Source of the DNA: CAUZFZ01 sp963579025
GTDB taxonomy: Bacteria > Planctomycetota > Planctomycetia > Planctomycetales > Planctomycetaceae
Assembly (NCBI GenBank): GCA_963579025.1
Contig: CAUZFZ010000017.1
Span: 27,642-91,641 of the forward strand
Direction of reading: 5' to 3'
DNA: 64,000 bases
Positions 36,758-44,834 of the stretch are shown here, in pieces (the first letter of the stretch is position 1; every line of letters begins with the position of its first letter). Made by a program: the position numbers and the translations under genes. The notes beneath the pieces were generated by a model, which was not told the DNA's origin, did not search any database, and saw only the letters and a list, made by a program, of their open reading frames with translations.

Positions 36758-37206
36758 TGCGGCTGTGTCGCGGGAATTCTTCATCGGTTACAGCAGAGTA
36801 CATTGCCGGGAACGTGTTTCGAACAGATTCCAGATGGAACGCCTGTGTCACAGACACCGCTGAATCGGGTCATCCGAGACAACAGCAATGAGAGGGGCGG
36901 TCCGATTGCAGCAATCGCGACCGATCCATCCACCTGACACTACTCGTACGCATCCAGCCCGATATCCGCATTCGACGGCCTGGATTGCTCGTCTGAATTG
37001 CTCCTGACGCACGCATCACCCTCGATGCGACGATCGTCAGTGTTAGCACGCTGATCACGGCAACTCGATGTCAACAGCGATCAACATCTGATGGTTGCAC
37101 CGGATGCGATCGACACCGGTCCCCCAAATGTCGATTCGTCAAACGGCGATTGGGCTTCTCGCTTGACAATCGCATTTTGCAGTTTGGCTCCCGGAGGGAT
37201 GCGGTC
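36758..37206. other. Upstream region of the third giant RTX gene
   Basis: 449 bases. It repeats blocks found before the gene at 33128 at almost equal distance from the start: a 17-mer at 37003-37019 (204 bases upstream here, 202 there) and CTGATGGTTG at 37088 (119 here, 117 there). The region was therefore duplicated with the gene. No other gene is seen. Confidence 0.6.
37193..37198 (+). promoter_or_regulatory. Ribosome-binding site deciding the ATG start at 37207
   Basis: GGAGGG eight bases before ATG 37207. It favours this start over an in-frame upstream start at 37150, and the product then begins MVALSW like its paralogues. Confidence 0.8.
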
Positions 37207-40200
37207 ATGGTTGCTCTGTCCTGGCTCAAAGGTTTGCGTAAACGTATTGGTCGAAAACCAGTCCGTCGAAGTCATGACAACCATAACCGTTCCATGGCCC
37301 GTTTTCCGGGCTCTTTTGAACAACTGGAACGACGAACGTTGCTAACATCCACGGTGCAGTTCACGGGTGACGGCCTGTTGCGAATCCTGGCCGACGGGGA
37401 TGAATCGATCACGATTGGCGAAAATGCGACGGTCCCAGGACAACTGGACGTGCAGGTGGACGCGCTCAGTGCGACAAATCTGCCAACAGGTCTGTCCACC
37501 GGCCAGGTCACATCGATCGAGATCATAGCCGGCGCCGGCGACAACGTGATCGACCTGAGCGGGGTGAACGTGACCCTGTTCAGCGGTCTGTTGAGCACCA
37601 GCTCGACGATCTCGATCGTGGGCGGTCAGGGCGACGACCTGATCACTGGTGCAAGCGATATTTCTACAACCGTTGACGCTGGCGATGGTGCCGACACAGT
37701 GAATGGCGGCAGCGCTGCAGATGTACTGAATGGTGCAGACGGTAACGACAGCATCACTGCTGGCGCCGGCGATGACTCAATCAACGCTGGCGACGGCAAT
37801 GATGTGGTGGCTGCGGATGCCGGTGATGACAGTATTCTTGGCGACGATGGTGATGACACCATTATGGGTGGCGACGACGACGACTTTGTCGACGCTGGTG
37901 ATGGCAATGACAGTGTCCTGGGCGACGCCGGAAACGACACGATCAACGGCATGGGCGGTAACGACATCATCAGCGGCGACATGGGCGACGACAGTCTGCT
38001 GGGCGGCAGCGGTAACGATTCCATAGACGCCGGGGATGGTGACGATCAGGTCCTTGGCAACGCGGGAGATGACACGGCCTCGGGTGGTCTCGGAAACGAT
38101 GTCATTGCAGGGGATTCCGGACAGGACTCGTTGCTAGGTGGTGGTGGCAACGACCGGATCAACGGTGGATCAGCCAACGATACGCTGGATGGCGAGGACG
38201 GCAACGACACTTTGCTTGGTGGCAGCGGGGGAGACCGTCTGCTTGGTGACGGCGACGACCTGGCGGCGTTGATCACAGGCAACGATCTTCTTCGAGGACA
38301 GGGCGGAAACGACACACTCATCGGTACGCGCGGAGCCGACACACTTCAGGGTGGCGCAGGTGACGATGTCGTTCGCAGTACACTGGAACTCTCAAGTGCC
38401 GTCGTACCACCGCCACCGCCACCGCCGCCACCGCCACCGCCACCGCCGACTCCAATTTCCAGCCCGTTCGACGACGCTGTTGGCCCTGTCGGTGGGGCCG
38501 CGCTGGGGGCTTCGGCCATGCTGACGACCGGAACCGGCGACGGTACGTTCAATGCCACTGTTGATGGCGATGGCACGATTTCCAATCTTGTTTTCGATCC
38601 GGTCGGGGCAAGTACAGCAAACTCGATCGTATTTGTTCCGGAGCAATTCACGATTTCAGTGAATGGTGGAGCGCGACAGACGGTGAATGGGGCCGGAGCT
38701 ACCCTGAATGGAACAACGACCTCCGCGACCAGCTCATTCGCGCAGGCCGGGTTGAACTTCGCGCTCACTCAACAGGTCGAGTTGTTCCAGAATGCTCTGA
38801 CCAATTCGACGGGGAGCATGATCACACAGACGTACATGGTCACCAATCCGGGCGCCGCCAGCGTGATGCTGGATTTTGCCCGGACGACTCACTACCACGT
38901 CAACGCGTTCAATGATGGCGGTGCGAGAATCGTCGATAATGGTGTTGAAATACTGCTCCAGGCAGCAGTACTCCCTGGAGGAATCGCGCCAACGCTTGCG
39001 ACCCTGGCCGATTTCATCGGTTTAACGGCGCAAGGTGGTACGCCGTTAACGTCCAACCGGTTCGAAGTTGCCGCCAACACCAATCCCGGGCTGCCGTTCA
39101 ATGATATGGTCTTCAACGATCCAGACAATGACGGGTTCTCGAATAACGACTCACATACAGGTCTCGGCTTGCGGTCATTATTTACAATTCCAGCTGGTGC
39201 GAGCATCACCTTTACAAAGCACCTGTTTACGGCATCGGGTGCTGCCCCTGTAGCGAACGTGCCGCCGGTAGCCGTTCCCGATTCCGGTCAGACTTTCGAA
39301 GCACCATTGACACTTGACCTGGTCAGCAATGACACCGATGCAGATGGTGTCGTCGACTTTACTTCAGTGCAGGTCGAGTCACAGCCAGCGAACGGCGTGG
39401 TCGTCAATCCTGGTGATGGACGAGTCACCTATACACCCAATGCGCTCTTCAGCGGGACGGACACCTTCACCTATTCAGTCGCCGACGATGATGGTGCCCG
39501 CAGTGCGTTCGCTACCGTGACGATTGTCGTGATGTCGTCGGACGGAATCGGTGACACGCTCGATGGTGGTAACGGTTCCGACACGCTGGTGGGGGCCAAT
39601 GGTGGAGACCTGCTGCTGGGCGGTGCCAACCGCGATTCCATTGATGGCATGGGCGGTAACGACACGATACTGGCCGGCAGCAGCGCCGATACGATCAACG
39701 GCGGACTGGGAGACGACGTTATCGACGGACAGGGTGGCGACGATGTTGTTAACGGCAACGAAGGCGAAGACACTCTGATCTGGGGTGGAGCTGGAGACGG
39801 TAACGATACACTGACTGGTGGCGTTGGTTCGGACCGGGCGGTCGTCGAAGGTTCCGACGGCGTCAATGTGCTGGTCGTCGGGCAGTCCACAACAGGCGAA
39901 TTGACGGTCACTGAAGGCGGCGCGACGGTGACTGTGGACGAAACCGTCTCGACGATCCTGGTCAACGGCAATAACGGTGATGACACAATCACTTTAGGCG
40001 ACCTGCGCCAGGTTGGCCGGATTTCGATGGTCGTCGATGGCGGCAACGGTGACGACCTGATCGACGCTTCGGCAGCGCGTATTGGCAGTGTCCTGCTCGA
40101 TATGGGTGGTGGCGAAGGCATTGACACAGTCCGAGGCAGCGAGTCGGCGGAGATGCTCTCTGGCGGCAACGGTGACGACTCACTTGTGGCTGGCGGCGGT

Positions 40201-40908
40201 GATGACACGGTTGACGGCGATGCCGGGGCGGATGTCATCGATGGTGGGTCAGGAAACGACTCGATTCGAGGCGGCGCCGACGACGACACGATCGATGGCG
40301 GCAGCGGCGACGATACGGTCGACGGTGGACTCGATAGCGACGTCATCAGAGGCGGTGATGGAGACGATTTACTGCGTGGCAACTTTGGTGACGACAACCT
40401 GAACGGCAACGCTGGCAGCGACACACTGCTGGGCCAGACGGGCCAGGACACGCTTTCCGGTGGGAGTGGTGGCGACCTGCTGAATGGTGGCCGCAACAAC
40501 GACCGCATCAACGGTCAGTCGGGCAATGACTCGATCCTGGGCGACCACGGCGACGACCGCATCGACGGCGGTGGCGGAAATGACGAAATCCTCGGCGGCG
40601 ACGGTGATGACACGATCTTCGGCGGCAACGGTGCTGACGGTATCGACGGCGGTAACGGTGCCGATCTGCTGGAGGGTAATGCCGGTAACGATGTTATCCG
40701 CGGCGGCGACGGAAACGACACGATCCGTGGCGGTGGTGGCGCCGACACGATGCTGGGCGATCAGGGAAGGGACGTGCTCAACGGCAACGGCGGCAATGAC
40801 CTGGGTCAAGTCGGCGAAGGCAGCGATCCTCCTCCGACCGCAACCGAGACGATTGACGAGCAGTTCACACTGACGCTTAAGCTGCTCGCACGACTCGATG
40901 CCATGTGA
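37207..40908 (+). CDS. Giant LEPR-XLL protein: RTX, poly-Pro, unknown module, cadherin-like, RTX
   Basis: About 1233 residues. MVALSWLKGLRKRI is followed by FEQLERRTLLT at 37-47, with Glu41 and Arg43. The module to about 138 and the last 450 residues are close to those of the gene at 33128. RTX block 1 is followed by a poly-Pro linker at about 400-414 and then a beta-rich domain I cannot name (about 418-683; GTGDGTFNATVDGDG and MLDFARTTHYHVNAFNDGG). A cadherin-like/bacterial Ig domain is at about 684-777 (DSGQTFEAPLTLDLVSNDTD). RTX block 2 and the tail IDEQFTLTLKLLARLDAM close the protein. Secreted or surface calcium-binding protein. Confidence 0.87.
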   Translation: MVALSWLKGLRKRIGRKPVRRSHDNHNRSMARFPGSFEQLERRTLLTSTVQFTGDGLLRILADGDESITIGENATVPGQLDVQVDALSATNLPTGLSTGQVTSIEIIAGAGDNVIDLSGVNVTLFSGLLSTSSTISIVGGQGDDLITGASDISTTVDAGDGADTVNGGSAADVLNGADGNDSITAGAGDDSINAGDGNDVVAADAGDDSILGDDGDDTIMGGDDDDFVDAGDGNDSVLGDAGNDTINGMGGNDIISGDMGDDSLLGGSGNDSIDAGDGDDQVLGNAGDDTASGGLGNDVIAGDSGQDSLLGGGGNDRINGGSANDTLDGEDGNDTLLGGSGGDRLLGDGDDLAALITGNDLLRGQGGNDTLIGTRGADTLQGGAGDDVVRSTLELSSAVVPPPPPPPPPPPPPPTPISSPFDDAVGPVGGAALGASAMLTTGTGDGTFNATVDGDGTISNLVFDPVGASTANSIVFVPEQFTISVNGGARQTVNGAGATLNGTTTSATSSFAQAGLNFALTQQVELFQNALTNSTGSMITQTYMVTNPGAASVMLDFARTTHYHVNAFNDGGARIVDNGVEILLQAAVLPGGIAPTLATLADFIGLTAQGGTPLTSNRFEVAANTNPGLPFNDMVFNDPDNDGFSNNDSHTGLGLRSLFTIPAGASITFTKHLFTASGAAPVANVPPVAVPDSGQTFEAPLTLDLVSNDTDADGVVDFTSVQVESQPANGVVVNPGDGRVTYTPNALFSGTDTFTYSVADDDGARSAFATVTIVVMSSDGIGDTLDGGNGSDTLVGANGGDLLLGGANRDSIDGMGGNDTILAGSSADTINGGLGDDVIDGQGGDDVVNGNEGEDTLIWGGAGDGNDTLTGGVGSDRAVVEGSDGVNVLVVGQSTTGELTVTEGGATVTVDETVSTILVNGNNGDDTITLGDLRQVGRISMVVDGGNGDDLIDASAARIGSVLLDMGGGEGIDTVRGSESAEMLSGGNGDDSLVAGGGDDTVDGDAGADVIDGGSGNDSIRGGADDDTIDGGSGDDTVDGGLDSDVIRGGDGDDLLRGNFGDDNLNGNAGSDTLLGQTGQDTLSGGSGGDLLNGGRNNDRINGQSGNDSILGDHGDDRIDGGGGNDEILGGDGDDTIFGGNGADGIDGGNGADLLEGNAGNDVIRGGDGNDTIRGGGGADTMLGDQGRDVLNGNGGNDLGQVGEGSDPPPTATETIDEQFTLTLKLLARLDAM
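38404..38450 (+). repeat. Low-complexity CCACCG repeat encoding poly-Pro
   Basis: A run of CCACCG/CCGCCA-type codons encodes about 14 Pro between the first RTX block and the central module of the third giant RTX gene. Such tracts can change length by slippage. Confidence 0.8.
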
Positions 40909-40923
40909 TGTGCGGATTGTCGT

Positions 40924-40961
40924 TTCCCGGGCACGCTCGCCTGCGAGTGCTCGTTCGGGAA
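40924..40961 (+). terminator. Hairpin after the third giant RTX gene
   Basis: TTCCCG...CGGGAA encloses GCAC-GCTCGC-CT-GCGAG-TGC, a strong stem 15 bases after the stop codon. There is no T-run, so assignment as a terminator is tentative. Confidence 0.45.
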
Positions 40962-41082
40962 CGAGTCGCTGAAACCGATCGTGACCGGTCGTGGCTTCTC
41001 AATTGGTGTCGATCGGTTTTCTCAGGCCATGCCGCCGCTAAGATTGCCCGCTCCCTGGTCTCACACTTCAGGAGCTGACGCA

Positions 41083-41931
41083 ATGAGTAAGTGGCCAATT
41101 GGTGTTTTCACGTCAGTCGATGCCGGACTCGGCGTTCACATGGAAGTCGCGCAGGAATTGGGGATCCCCACCGTTCACCTGCACGCGCCGCATCCGGAGA
41201 ATCGCACCGAAGCCGCTGCTCGGGCGTACCTCGAAAAAGCCAGCGCAGCGGGCATCACGGTCACCACGGTCTTCAGCGGATTCGCTGGTGAGACGTATGA
41301 GAGTATCCAGCGAACGGCGGAGACGGTCGGACTCGTTCCCGAGGCTCTGCGTGAGCAGCGGGCTGCAGAGTTTCGCTCGACGTCAGACTTCGCGAAATTC
41401 ATTGGCTGCAACATCGTGGCTCTGCACATCGGATTCGTTCCCGGTCGTGAGACGGACAGCTACAGCAACCTGATCAGCGTCACACAGGACCTGCTCGATT
41501 ACGTCAAAAGCAACGGCCAGAACCTGCACCTGGAAACCGGACAGGAGTCAGCCGACCATCTGCTGGAGTTCATCGCGGACGTCGGCCGAGACAACCTGTT
41601 CATCAATTTCGATCCGGCCAACATGATCCTGTACGGGACTGGCGATCCGATCGAAGCGTTAGAGAAGGTCGGTCACCTGGTTCGCAGCGTTCACTGCAAG
41701 GACGCGACCTGGGCTCCGGAAGATGTACGTGGAACGGCATGGGGCGCTGAGGTACCGCTTGGTGACGGAGACGTCGGCATGGAGACGTACCTGCGGACTC
41801 TGCTGAAAATTGGCTACGACGGGCCGCTGACAATCGAGCGGGAAATCCCGGAAGACGCCGCGCGTCAGAAGGCAGACATCGGGAAGGCCGTCGACGTGCT
41901 GATCGGGCTCCGGGAATCGATTAACCCGTAG
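41083..41931 (+). CDS. Sugar phosphate isomerase/epimerase-like TIM-barrel protein
   Basis: About 282 residues from ATG 41083 (MSKWPIGVFTSVDAG), with AGGAG about nine bases upstream; the longer frame from 40981 lacks support. Xylose isomerase-like TIM barrel (AP endonuclease 2 family): strands HLHAPHPEN, CNIVALHIGFVPG, LHLETGQESADHLLEFI, LFINFDPANMILYG and RSVHCKDATWAPE, with a C-terminal GYDGPLTIEREIP. The metal ligands would be the Glu, Asp and His in these strands. The substrate is unknown; planctomycetes carry many such proteins, often in carbohydrate use. Confidence 0.9.
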   Translation: MSKWPIGVFTSVDAGLGVHMEVAQELGIPTVHLHAPHPENRTEAAARAYLEKASAAGITVTTVFSGFAGETYESIQRTAETVGLVPEALREQRAAEFRSTSDFAKFIGCNIVALHIGFVPGRETDSYSNLISVTQDLLDYVKSNGQNLHLETGQESADHLLEFIADVGRDNLFINFDPANMILYGTGDPIEALEKVGHLVRSVHCKDATWAPEDVRGTAWGAEVPLGDGDVGMETYLRTLLKIGYDGPLTIEREIPEDAARQKADIGKAVDVLIGLRESINP

Positions 41932-41992
41932 ACTGTGCTTGCGGGTAAGATGGCGGCGATCCCGAATGACCGGGTTAGAGCCGAGAGATCGC

Positions 41993-42676
41993 ATGAACCG
42001 TACGCAGACGCCAGTAGACGCTGACATCGAGTATCCGGAATCGGATGGGAAACCGATGGGCGAAACCGACCTGCACCGCAACTGGATGATGCGATTGTAC
42101 GACATGCTGCATTACCACTACCGGAATGAGCAGGTCTACATCGCCAGTGACCTGCTGCTGTACTACGAGGAAGGCGATGTCAGAAAGTTCATTGTCCCCG
42201 ACATCTTTGTGGTCAAAGACAGTGATCCCGGTTTTCGCCGGACATTTCGCACCTGGGACGAGGGTCGAATCCCCAACACGGTGATTGAAGTCACGTCGAA
42301 GTCGACGCGCCGTGAAGACGAGCTGTTCAAGCCATACCGCTACGAAATGATTGGCGTCCGTGAACTGTTTCTGTATGACCCGACTGGCGACTATCTCACA
42401 CCCAGGCTGCACGGGTACCGGCTGCAGAGTGACGGGTATGCACGCATTGAGCCGGACTCAGCAGACGTCCTTGAATCCGACGAACTTGACCTGCAGTTCT
42501 CGTTGCAGTCGGGCGAGCTTATCCTGCGTGACCGTTCCACCGGGCACGTGCTGCCGACAGAAGCAGAAGCCGAGCGTACCGCACGTGACGCTGAGCGCAC
42601 CGCCCGGGAAGCCGCAGAAGCGGAAGTTCAACAACTCCGGGAACAGTTGAAGCGTCTCGGTGAAAGTGGAGCCTGA
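41993..42676 (+). CDS. Uma2-family PD-(D/E)XK nuclease-like protein
   Basis: About 227 residues from ATG 41993 (MNRTQTPVDAD). DUF820/Uma2 core: YEEGDVRKFIVPDIFVV gives the motif Asp, and NTVIEVTSKST gives Glu-x-x-x-Lys, consistent with a PD-(D/E)XK active site. It ends in a short basic/acidic coiled coil (ERTARDAERTAREAAEAE). Uma2 proteins are expanded in cyanobacteria and planctomycetes; their biological role is unsettled. Follows the isomerase-like gene by 61 bases. Convergent with the gene at 42691. Confidence 0.88.
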   Translation: MNRTQTPVDADIEYPESDGKPMGETDLHRNWMMRLYDMLHYHYRNEQVYIASDLLLYYEEGDVRKFIVPDIFVVKDSDPGFRRTFRTWDEGRIPNTVIEVTSKSTRREDELFKPYRYEMIGVRELFLYDPTGDYLTPRLHGYRLQSDGYARIEPDSADVLESDELDLQFSLQSGELILRDRSTGHVLPTEAEAERTARDAERTAREAAEAEVQQLREQLKRLGESGA

Positions 42677-42690
42677 CGGCGGCCCTGGAA

Positions 42691-43086
42691 CTACGCGGCT
42701 TCGCTCAGCCATTCGTTCGATTCCGCGTCCAGGACCTGGCGGGCCTCGGGTGTCAGTTGATAGACGATACCGGCCGATCGATCGCGGAGATCGCATTTCA
42801 GCAAACCGTAGGCGATCAACTGTCCGTGGACCCATGACAGTTCTTCGTCATCGACTCCGGTTACACCGGGCAGCCGTGTGATCCAGGCGTGTCCTCGTCG
42901 TGACGCAGACTCATCGGAGTCGTCGTCTGTCTCCGGTTCTGATTCGCCGGAATCGGAAACCGATGCGGGTTTTGAATCAGCAGCGGACGCTTCTTCCCGG
43001 AGTCGATCAAACGCGGCCTGGTAGGCCTGCAGAACAAGCAGACATGCGGGATTCTGACGGACAAGCTGGATTTCAAGGTCGATCAT
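42691..43086 (-). CDS. Small hypothetical protein with winged-helix-like C-terminus
   Basis: 131 residues. A helical N-terminus (IQLVRQNPACLLVLQAYQAAFDRL) leads to an acidic linker (SGESEPETDDDSDESAS) and a C-terminal segment, DDEELSWVHGQLIAYGLLKCDL...GIVYQLTPEARQVLD, that looks like a winged-helix or MarR-like wing. I do not recognise the family. It lies between the Uma2 and glutamine synthetase genes and is convergent with the former. Confidence 0.6.
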   Translation of the reverse strand: MIDLEIQLVRQNPACLLVLQAYQAAFDRLREEASAADSKPASVSDSGESEPETDDDSDESASRRGHAWITRLPGVTGVDDEELSWVHGQLIAYGLLKCDLRDRSAGIVYQLTPEARQVLDAESNEWLSEAA

Positions 43087-43269
43087 GCTCTCGTCTATCG
43101 ACCGCCAAATCCGTCATATTCAATGGTCGCCGAGTCGCTGGAACAACCGGACTCACCCGATCGTCGCGTCTGGGGAAACCACAGGAATTGGCGGGATTCG
43201 CTCAAGTCAGGGCTCAGCCAGCAGATGGTTCTTGCTGGGCGGTCCGCCGACCGACGTGCGATTTCAGAC

Positions 43270-44688
43270 TCAAATGTCGTAGTACAGAGCGAATTCGTAC
43301 GGGTGCGGTCGCTGACGGATTGCTTCGACCTCGTGCTCTGTCTTGTACCAGATCCACGTATCGATCACGTCGTCGGTGAACACGTCTCCGCGGAGCAGGA
43401 AATCGTGATCGTCGCGTAGTGCCTGAAGCGATGCTTCCAGAGAGACCGGTGTCTTCGCAGAGGCTTCGAGTTCCGCCGGGTCGAGATCGTAGAGGTCTTT
43501 ATCGAGTGGTTGGCCGGGGTCGATGCGGTTCTGGATTCCGTCCAGGGCCGCCATCAGCATGGCCGACATGGCGAGATACGGGTTCGAAGAGGAATCCGGA
43601 CAGCGAAACTCAAACCGCTTGTCTGCTGCATGCGGACTGTGGACAGGAATGCGTATCGCTGCCGACCGGTTCCGGTAACTGAACGTGAGATTGACGGGCG
43701 CCTCGAATCCGGGCAGCAACCGCTTGTAGCTGTTGGTCGTCGGGCAACAGAACGCCAGCACAGCGGGCGCGTGCTTCAGAATGCCGCCCATCGCGTACAT
43801 CGCTGTGTCGCTGAGTCCCCCGTAACCGGAACCGGCAAACAGAGGCGATTCGTTTTTCCACAACGAGAAGTGCAGGTGTAACCCCGAGCCATTGTCGTTC
43901 CACAGAGGCTTGGGCATAAACGTGGCTGTCTTGCCGTGCTTTGCCGCGAGATTCTTTACGACGTACTTGAGCAGCAGCATATGATCGGCGGTGCGTACCA
44001 ACGGGCCGTAGCGGACGTTGAGCTCGCACTGACCGGCCGACGCGACTTCGTGGTGATGCGCCTCGAGTTCGACACCGCATTCCTGCAGAGCCAGCATGAT
44101 CTCCGTACGCAGATTCTGCAGCGTGTCCGCGGGCGGGATCGGAAGGTATCCCTCCTTACTGCGGATGCGATAGCCGGCATTGGCAGCTTCGGTTCGATCG
44201 CGTCGTCCCCGGTTCCATTCTCCTTCGACGCTTTCGATGTGATAAAAGCCTTCGTGCTGATTCTGATCGAACGAGACATTGTCGAAGACAAAGAACTCAG
44301 CTTCCGGCCCAAAGCAGGCCTGGTCTGCAAAGCCCAGTGACTGCATGTAAGCCTCGGCCTTGCGGGCAACATTCCGCGGACAGCGGGCATAATCCTGCCG
44401 CGTCACCGGGTCCTGAATGTTGCATGTGAGTGCCAGCGTCCGCTGCATGAACGGGTCGACGACAGCGGTCTGGGACTCGGGCACAACCAGCATGTCGCTT
44501 TCGTTGATCGCCTGCCAGCCCCGCAGCGACGAGCCATCGATACCGAATCCGCGATCGAAACTCTCCTCAGTCAGCGACCCGGCCGGAACGGTGAAGTGCT
44601 TCTGCTTGCCGGGAAAATCCATGAAGCGCAGGTCGACCGCCTGGATTTCGCGCTCGCGAATCAAAGCGAGAACTTCTCGAGGAGTCAT
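43270..44688 (-). CDS. glnA: Glutamine synthetase, type I
   Basis: 472 residues, typical GSI length. N-terminal VDLRFMDFPGKQKHFTVPAG and GIDGSSLRGWQAINESDM; metal/ATP segments CFGPEAEFFVFD and LWNDNGSGLHLHFSLW; NSYKRLLPGFEAPVNL and RNRSAAIRIP; and DLYDLDP with Tyr400 equivalent to the adenylylation Tyr of enteric enzymes (GSI-beta type). Catalyses ATP-dependent amidation of glutamate. The retained Tyr suggests possible control by a GlnE-type adenylyltransferase, but no glnB, glnE or ntr gene is seen nearby. Confidence 0.96.
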   Translation of the reverse strand: MTPREVLALIREREIQAVDLRFMDFPGKQKHFTVPAGSLTEESFDRGFGIDGSSLRGWQAINESDMLVVPESQTAVVDPFMQRTLALTCNIQDPVTRQDYARCPRNVARKAEAYMQSLGFADQACFGPEAEFFVFDNVSFDQNQHEGFYHIESVEGEWNRGRRDRTEAANAGYRIRSKEGYLPIPPADTLQNLRTEIMLALQECGVELEAHHHEVASAGQCELNVRYGPLVRTADHMLLLKYVVKNLAAKHGKTATFMPKPLWNDNGSGLHLHFSLWKNESPLFAGSGYGGLSDTAMYAMGGILKHAPAVLAFCCPTTNSYKRLLPGFEAPVNLTFSYRNRSAAIRIPVHSPHAADKRFEFRCPDSSSNPYLAMSAMLMAALDGIQNRIDPGQPLDKDLYDLDPAELEASAKTPVSLEASLQALRDDHDFLLRGDVFTDDVIDTWIWYKTEHEVEAIRQRPHPYEFALYYDI

Positions 44689-44748
44689 GTGCAGTCGCTC
44701 GTCAGGTGTCAGGTCAGCAGTGGAGAGAAAAATGTTGCAGCCAGTCGA

Positions 44749-44788
44749 ACGGACATTCCTGTCCGTGGGGCAGGGATGCCCGACCCAC
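44749..44788. repeat. Two-hairpin REP-like element
   Basis: ACGGACA and TGTCCGT pair around TTCC (44749-44766), and an overlapping second stem, GTGGGGCA with TGCCCgaCCCAC, spans 44765-44788. It lies in the 146-base gap between the sulfatase stop and the glutamine synthetase start. Repeat status in the genome is not tested here. Confidence 0.5.
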
Positions 44789-44834
44789 CGTGTGAGCGCC
44801 GCTCGAACATGGGAAGCGTACCAGCCGCGATCCG

